A stretch of 9,464 nucleotides of DNA, taken from positions 1 to 9,464 of the forward strand of contig CAJMRA010000069.1 in NCBI GenBank assembly GCA_905215675.1, written 5' to 3'. Source of the stretch: an uncultured bacterium (GTDB taxonomy: Bacteria > Desulfobacterota > Desulfovibrionia > Desulfovibrionales > Desulfovibrionaceae). The notes under the pieces were generated by a model. That model saw only the letters and a list, made by a program, of their open reading frames with translations. It was not told the DNA's origin and made no database searches. Positions 6,728 through 9,464 of the stretch are shown here, piece by piece; position 1 is the stretch's first letter; each line of letters starts with the position of its first letter. The translations under genes were made by a program, and so were the position numbers.

Positions 6728-6873
6728 AGCGCTTCACCTTTGAAAAAGGTGAAAACGCGAGGCGGCGGCACAGCGCCGCCCTGCCCAAACTGCGCGGAAA
6801 AACAGCGCTTTTTCCGTGAAACGACAGGCCGTATGGTTTGAAGCGCGCAGCGTTTCAAACTGAAATTGCTCCA
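6725..6873 (+). repeat. Four-hairpin intergenic repeat, copy 1
   Basis: A 149-bp element starting TAGAGC and ending TTGCTCCA. It folds into four successive hairpins: TTCACCTTT/AAAGGTGAA (6733-6753), GGCGGCG/CGCCGCC (6761-6780), CGGAAAAA/TTTTTCCG (6795-6816), and an 11-bp stem at 6836-6846 with 6850-6860. A conserved unpaired linker, AAACGACAGGCCGTATGG, joins the third and fourth. The first 57 bases differ from copy 2 at a single position. The third stem, ending in five Ts, could also terminate the upstream operon. Confidence 0.88.
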
Positions 6874-6905
6874 GGGGCCGTCGCTCACGTCAAAAAATTG
6901 TCGTG

Positions 6906-6924
6906 AAAAAGTGCAGACTTTTTT
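6906..6924 (+). terminator. Possible weak terminator hairpin
   Basis: AAAAAGT and ACTTTTT form a 7-bp stem with a GCAG loop, followed by one further T. The stem is nearly all A-T, so function is doubtful. It lies between the operon with its repeat and the next small gene. Confidence 0.25.
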
Positions 6925-6936
6925 CTAGAGATTTTT

Positions 6937-6964
6937 TTGACATGCTCTCGGCAAATTCTTGACA
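6937..6964 (+). promoter_or_regulatory. Two TTGACA boxes upstream of the 96-aa gene
   Basis: Perfect -35 hexamers occur at 6937-6942 and 6959-6964, 22 bp apart, in an AT-rich patch 75-100 bp before the next gene. Neither has a convincing -10 box at 16-18 bases; TAAAAT at 6972-6977 is at the wrong distance from both. A promoter for the following gene is likely to be here, but the exact element is unsure. Confidence 0.35.
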
Positions 6965-7038
6965 GCTCCCCTAAAATCGCCAAAACTAACGGCCGGTAGC
7001 GCATTGTCACTCGACATTCCGGCATACAAGGATACCGT

Positions 7039-7329
7039 ATGGACCCAAAAAAAATTCTGCAGGCCTACATGGCCCAGTTCTACAAGACCGCTGGCGCATG
7101 GGCCCGCGAGTCCGACACCTACGAAAACCGTAATGCCAAGCGTAAATTCAACGATGTCATGCGTGAGATGGATCGCTTTGCACGGCGCTATATGGGCATG
7201 AATAATTACGGAGCCTATTACGAGGATCTGCTCCTGTATATGCTGCGCAACGGCATCATCACCAAGACGGCCGCCAATGATTACGACGTCTCGCTTGAAA
7301 AATATATTGAATATCAGACAATGCGTTAA
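7039..7329 (+). CDS. Small protein of unknown function (96 aa)
   Basis: Starts at ATG 7039 with AAGGA 6 bases upstream and ends with TAA. The protein has no signal peptide or membrane segment and is probably all helical. Charged N-terminal part MDPKKILQAYMAQFYK, then a basic stretch NRNAKRKFNDVMREMDRFARR (split here as NRNAKRKF, then NDVMREMDRF), then a Tyr- and Met-rich segment around YGAYYEDLLLYMLR, and an acidic, Tyr-rich end. Aromatic and methionine content is high for its size. I recognise no domain. It stands alone, with 310 bp upstream and 239 bp downstream without genes. After it, two alternative overlapping stems (CGTCG/CGACG at 7386-7401 and GGAAAG/CTTTCC at 7390-7409) lack a T run. 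Coding status is well supported by the ribosome binding site and GC-ending codons. Confidence 0.75.
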   Translation: MDPKKILQAYMAQFYKTAGAWARESDTYENRNAKRKFNDVMREMDRFARRYMGMNNYGAYYEDLLLYMLRNGIITKTAANDYDVSLEKYIEYQTMR

Positions 7330-7460
7330 CCTGCTTTTGCCCCGTCTGGCATGCACATTGCATAAATAAAGACAAAAATTTGAAACGTCGGAAAGGCGAC
7401 GATCTTTCCGAAAAACGAGAAAAAACACGAAGAAAAGCTAGAGTTTCTCCACATCTTGTA

Positions 7461-7489
7461 TTGATGTTTTGTTGACAACACCGTACAGA
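7461..7489 (+). promoter_or_regulatory. Predicted promoter of the 109-aa gene
   Basis: TTGATG (7461-7466) and TACAGA (7484-7489) are separated by 17 bases. A second -35-like TTGACA at 7472-7477 lies inside this spacer without a matching -10 box. The leader to the ATG would be about 70 bases. Confidence 0.35.
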
Positions 7490-7568
7490 GAAAAAAGGCT
7501 TTTCCATTTTCCCGTTTCATCTCGGATCACATGAGGACCGGAAGGTCAAACCTGCATCGGAGGGCACA

Positions 7569-7898
7569 ATGCAGATTTCAGGTTTGGGAGCCGTCAGCCA
7601 TTCATTTGCTTCCATGGGATCAAAAAAGAACGCTGCCGTCGCGGACACCTTTGGCGACGTCGTCAGCTTCAGCCCCGAAGCGCTGGAAAAATCGGCCCAG
7701 CTCTCTCCCACGGATGTTCTGGATGTTTCCGAACGGATGTTCTTCAATGAAGCGTTCGGCATGGACGTGCTCAATGCGGCCAAAGGCGCCGTCAGCGAAT
7801 TTGCCTCCTCGTTCATGAGCCAGCAGGAAATCAACTTCTTCGAACAGCTCCAGTCGCCTGACGCCGCCCGCACGCTGGGCGTCAGCCTCAGCGTCTAG
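7569..7898 (+). CDS. Small protein of unknown function (109 aa)
   Basis: Begins at ATG 7569 with GGAGGG 4 bases upstream and ends with TAG at 7896-7898. The protein is acidic and Ser/Ala-rich, without a classical signal peptide or membrane helix. It begins MQISGLGAVSHSF and contains DVVSFSPEALEKSAQLSPTD, followed by a probable helix DVSERMFFNEAFGMDVLNAAK and a helix around SQQEINFFEQLQSP (the pieces are adjacent). The short MQIS start and the VSFSPEAL phrase remind me of small proteins in Desulfovibrio-like genomes, but this is an impression and gives no function. It is monocistronic, with its own predicted promoter, and is followed by a hairpin-rich untranslated stretch and a strong terminator. 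Confidence 0.78.
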   Translation: MQISGLGAVSHSFASMGSKKNAAVADTFGDVVSFSPEALEKSAQLSPTDVLDVSERMFFNEAFGMDVLNAAKGAVSEFASSFMSQQEINFFEQLQSPDAARTLGVSLSV

Positions 7899-8131
7899 GC
7901 GCTTCGCGCTTCAGACGGTATTCCCCCGCCGCACGGCAGACGCATCGGCAGGCGTCGCGGCAGGATTCCGGGCGACAGACGGCACTGTCGCAGACTTCCG
8001 GGGAGAGGGTCCCCCGGCGTAACGCGGCATGCGAGCCATTCGGCAATAGGCGCGCAGCCCCCCGACAGCTACGCAGGGCAAGACCAGTATTTCAGCAAAA
8101 GACGCGCCGGAGCATTCCGGGCGCGTCTTTT
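7899..8131 (+). other. Hairpin-rich non-coding stretch, possible structured 3' UTR or small RNA
   Basis: No gene is seen from 7899 to 8208. The stretch directly after the stop codon is GC-rich and can form GCGC/GCGC (7899-7909), GCGACAG/CTGTCGC (7972-7991, loop of 6) and CCGGGG/CCCCGG (7998-8017), and ends in a strong terminator (8097-8131). I compared it by eye with 6S, SRP, RNase P, tmRNA and cobalamin riboswitch motifs and found no match. It could be a long structured 3' UTR of the 109-aa gene or a separate small RNA; no promoter was seen. Confidence 0.35.
8097..8131 (+). terminator. Strong rho-independent terminator
   Basis: AAAAGACGCGCCGGA pairs with TCC-G-GGCGCGTCTTTT (one bulged G), with loop GCAT and a T-rich tail. 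The A and T runs on the two sides mean it could work in both directions. It ends the transcript of the 109-aa gene and separates it from rmlA. Confidence 0.8.
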
Positions 8132-8208
8132 GTCGTTTCAGCCCTCCGCGCCGACGACGCGCGACGCGGTTTCTGCATGAGCGTTTTTCCTTGAGAGCGC
8201 CGTACCCT

Positions 8209-8356
8209 TAGAGCGTTTCACCTTTGAAAAAGGTGAAAACGCGAGGCGGCGGCACAGCGCCGCCCGGCCAAAAGTGAGCGGAAAAACCACGTTTTTTCCG
8301 CGAAACGACAGGCCGTATGGTTTGAAACGCCAGCGTTTCAACCTGAACTTGCTCTA
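8209..8356 (+). repeat. Four-hairpin intergenic repeat, copy 2
   Basis: The best-kept copy, 148 bp from TAGAGC to GCTCTA, so its ends are perfect 6-bp inverted repeats. It has the same four hairpins and the same linker (AAACGACAGGCCGTATGG) as copy 1. Stem 3 is GCGGAAAAA/TTTTTTCCGC and stem 4 TTGAAACGC/GCGTTTCAA. Substitutions between copies mostly keep the stems. Confidence 0.9.
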
Positions 8357-8379
8357 AAAAAGGCGCGGCGCGAGACGAA

Positions 8380-8456
8380 GGAAAAACCGCGTTTTTTCCG
8401 CGAAACGACAGGCCCTATGGTTTGAAACGCAACGCGTTTCAAGCTGAAAATGCTCA
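8380..8456 (+). repeat. Four-hairpin intergenic repeat, copy 3 (right half only)
   Basis: Only stems 3 and 4 and the linker (with one change, GGCCCTATGG) are present, 23 bp after copy 2 in the same orientation. Stem 4 is TTGAAACGC-AAC-GCGTTTCAA. The end TGCTCATGG overlaps an in-frame ATG upstream of rmlA, so the repeat forms the leader of that gene. Confidence 0.8.
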
Positions 8457-8482
8457 TGGACACTCAAAAGGAATGTTCGCCC

Positions 8483-9370
8483 ATGCAACGTAAAGGCATC
8501 ATACTCGCAGGCGGTTCCGGCACGCGGCTGCATCCGCTTACCTGCAGCATCAGCAAGCAGCTTATGCCCGTTTACGACAAGCCCATGATCTACTATCCGC
8601 TCAGCGTCCTGCTGATGGCGGGCATCCGGGAAATCGCCGTCATCACGACGCCGGAGCATGCGCCCCTTTTCCGGGCGCAGCTCGGGGACGGCAGTCAGTG
8701 GGGCTGCTCCCTGACGTATATTGAGCAGCCGCGCCCCGAAGGGCTGGCGCAAGCCTTTCTGCTGGCGGAAGATTTTCTGGCGGGCGCTCCGTCCTGCCTG
8801 ATCCTCGGGGACAACATCTTTTTCGGGCAGGGTCTGGCGGAACTGCTGGCCAGCGCCGACGCGCGCACGCAGGGCGCGACGGTTTTCGGCTATCATGTCA
8901 GTGATCCGCAGCGTTACGGCGTCGTCGAATTCGACCGCAACGGACAGGCCATCAGCATTGAGGAAAAACCGGCGGAACCCAAGTCCAACTATGCCGTCAC
9001 CGGCCTGTATTTCTATGATCCGCAGGTGGTGGAAATCGCCCGTTCCATCAAGCCGTCGGCGCGCGGCGAACTGGAAATCACCGACGTCAACAACCGCTAT
9101 CTGCAACAGGGCAACCTTCATGTGGAGCGCATCGGGCGCGGCGTGGCCTGGCTTGACACCGGCACGCACGAATCGCTGCTCGCCGCCGCCAACTTCGTGC
9201 AGGCCGTGCAGATGCGGCAGGGACTCAAGGTCGCCTGCCCGGAAGAAATCGCCTGGCGCAAGGGATTCATCTCCGGCGATCAGCTGCGCAAGCTGGCCCT
9301 GCCGCTGTGCAAGTCGGGATACGGCCAGTATCTGCTGGAGCTGGCCGACGGCGATACCTGGCTCGGCTAG
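8483..9370 (+). CDS. rmlA: Glucose-1-phosphate thymidylyltransferase
   Basis: Makes dTDP-glucose from dTTP and glucose 1-phosphate, the first step to dTDP-L-rhamnose and other dTDP-deoxysugars for surface polysaccharides. The 295 aa match the usual length (about 290-300). The N-terminal nucleotide-binding signature GGSGTRLHPLT starts at residue 10, followed by SKQLMPVYDKPMIYYPLS, the metal-site phrase LGDNIFFG, and EKP and DTGTH further on. The start at ATG 8483 has AAGGAA 9 bases upstream; ATGs at 8450 and 8456 lie in or at the edge of an intergenic repeat and lack such a site. The gene is flanked on both sides by members of the repeat family, and its TAG stop is the first three bases of the last one. 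The other rml genes are not in the window; a terminator-like hairpin after the gene suggests it is transcribed alone. Confidence 0.95.
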   Translation: MQRKGIILAGGSGTRLHPLTCSISKQLMPVYDKPMIYYPLSVLLMAGIREIAVITTPEHAPLFRAQLGDGSQWGCSLTYIEQPRPEGLAQAFLLAEDFLAGAPSCLILGDNIFFGQGLAELLASADARTQGATVFGYHVSDPQRYGVVEFDRNGQAISIEEKPAEPKSNYAVTGLYFYDPQVVEIARSIKPSARGELEITDVNNRYLQQGNLHVERIGRGVAWLDTGTHESLLAAANFVQAVQMRQGLKVACPEEIAWRKGFISGDQLRKLALPLCKSGYGQYLLELADGDTWLG

Positions 9371-9456
9371 AGCTTATTCGCTTGTTTTCAATGGTAAAAC
9401 GCGAGGCGGCACAACGTGCCGCCTCGCGTTTATCTTTTTCAAAGGTGAAACACTCT
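9368..9456. repeat. Intergenic repeat, copy 4 (palindromic form)
   Basis: The left half resembles the start of copies 1 and 2 (TAGAGC, then AAAACGCGAGGCGGC at 9396-9410). The right half is the reverse complement of the same segment (GCCGCCTCGCGTTT, then TTTTTCAAAGGTGAAACACTCT, adjacent pieces). The element is therefore two first halves joined head to head. It runs to within eight bases of the window end. Confidence 0.8.
9397..9440 (+). terminator. Probable rmlA terminator inside repeat copy 4
   Basis: A perfect 16-bp stem, AAACGCGAGGCGGCAC with its complement (9397-9412 and 9416-9431), has a 3-base loop and is followed by ATCTTTTTC. It starts 27 bases after the rmlA stop codon. Confidence 0.6.
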
Positions 9457-9464
9457 GGTATGTG

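Noticed and set aside
7910..8096. Cobalamin riboswitch or 6S RNA
   Set aside because: The conserved sequence blocks of either family are not present, and the position after a gene does not fit a riboswitch.
8138..8341. Small minus-strand open frame across repeat copy 2
   Set aside because: It is made mostly of repeat hairpins, has no ribosome binding site that I can see, and no family resemblance.
6725..8356. CRISPR array
   Set aside because: The repeats are about 148 bp, hairpin-built and spread over more than 1 kb with genes between them, not short, evenly spaced repeats with spacers.

Overview
The window looks like a genomic-island boundary in a GC-rich Gram-negative chromosome. My best guess is a Desulfovibrio-like sulfate reducer or relative, based only on the feel of the codon use and the structured intergenic repeats; no single marker in the window proves it.

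Left part (1 to about 3134): the end of an integrated element. It holds the 3' end of an AT-rich gene I do not recognise (1-230), then two complete P4-type tyrosine integrase genes in tandem on the minus strand (390-1598 and 1752-2960). Each encodes 402 residues, and they are clearly homologous but distinct. A minus-strand tRNA-Ala with anticodon CGC (3134-3209), with its own good promoter and terminator, ends 174 bp from the start of the nearer integrase. This is the usual layout of an island inserted at the 3' end of a tRNA gene. G+C content rises from the AT-rich left edge towards the chromosome on the right.

Middle part (3428-6727): a plus-strand three-gene operon. It encodes a membrane-anchored family 2 glycosyltransferase of the polyprenyl-phosphate type (3428-4408), a complete glutamine-dependent asparagine synthetase-like amidotransferase (4500-6383), and a four-helix SMR/EamA-type small membrane protein (6380-6727) that overlaps the amidotransferase by four bases. 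My inference is that a lipid-linked sugar is made, possibly amidated, and flipped for decoration of an envelope glycan or lipid.

Right part (6725-9464): two small genes of unknown function (7039-7329 and 7569-7898), a hairpin-rich non-coding stretch ending in a strong terminator (7899-8131), and rmlA (8483-9370), which supplies dTDP-glucose for surface sugars. Copies of a roughly 148-bp intergenic repeat made of four successive hairpins, bounded by TAGAGC...GCTCTA, occur after the operon (6725), twice in tandem before rmlA (8209 and 8380), and, in a rearranged palindromic form, after rmlA (9368). In two places the TAG of the repeat end is the stop codon of the preceding gene. This repeat family, the tandem integrases and the odd operon are the points most worth a second look.
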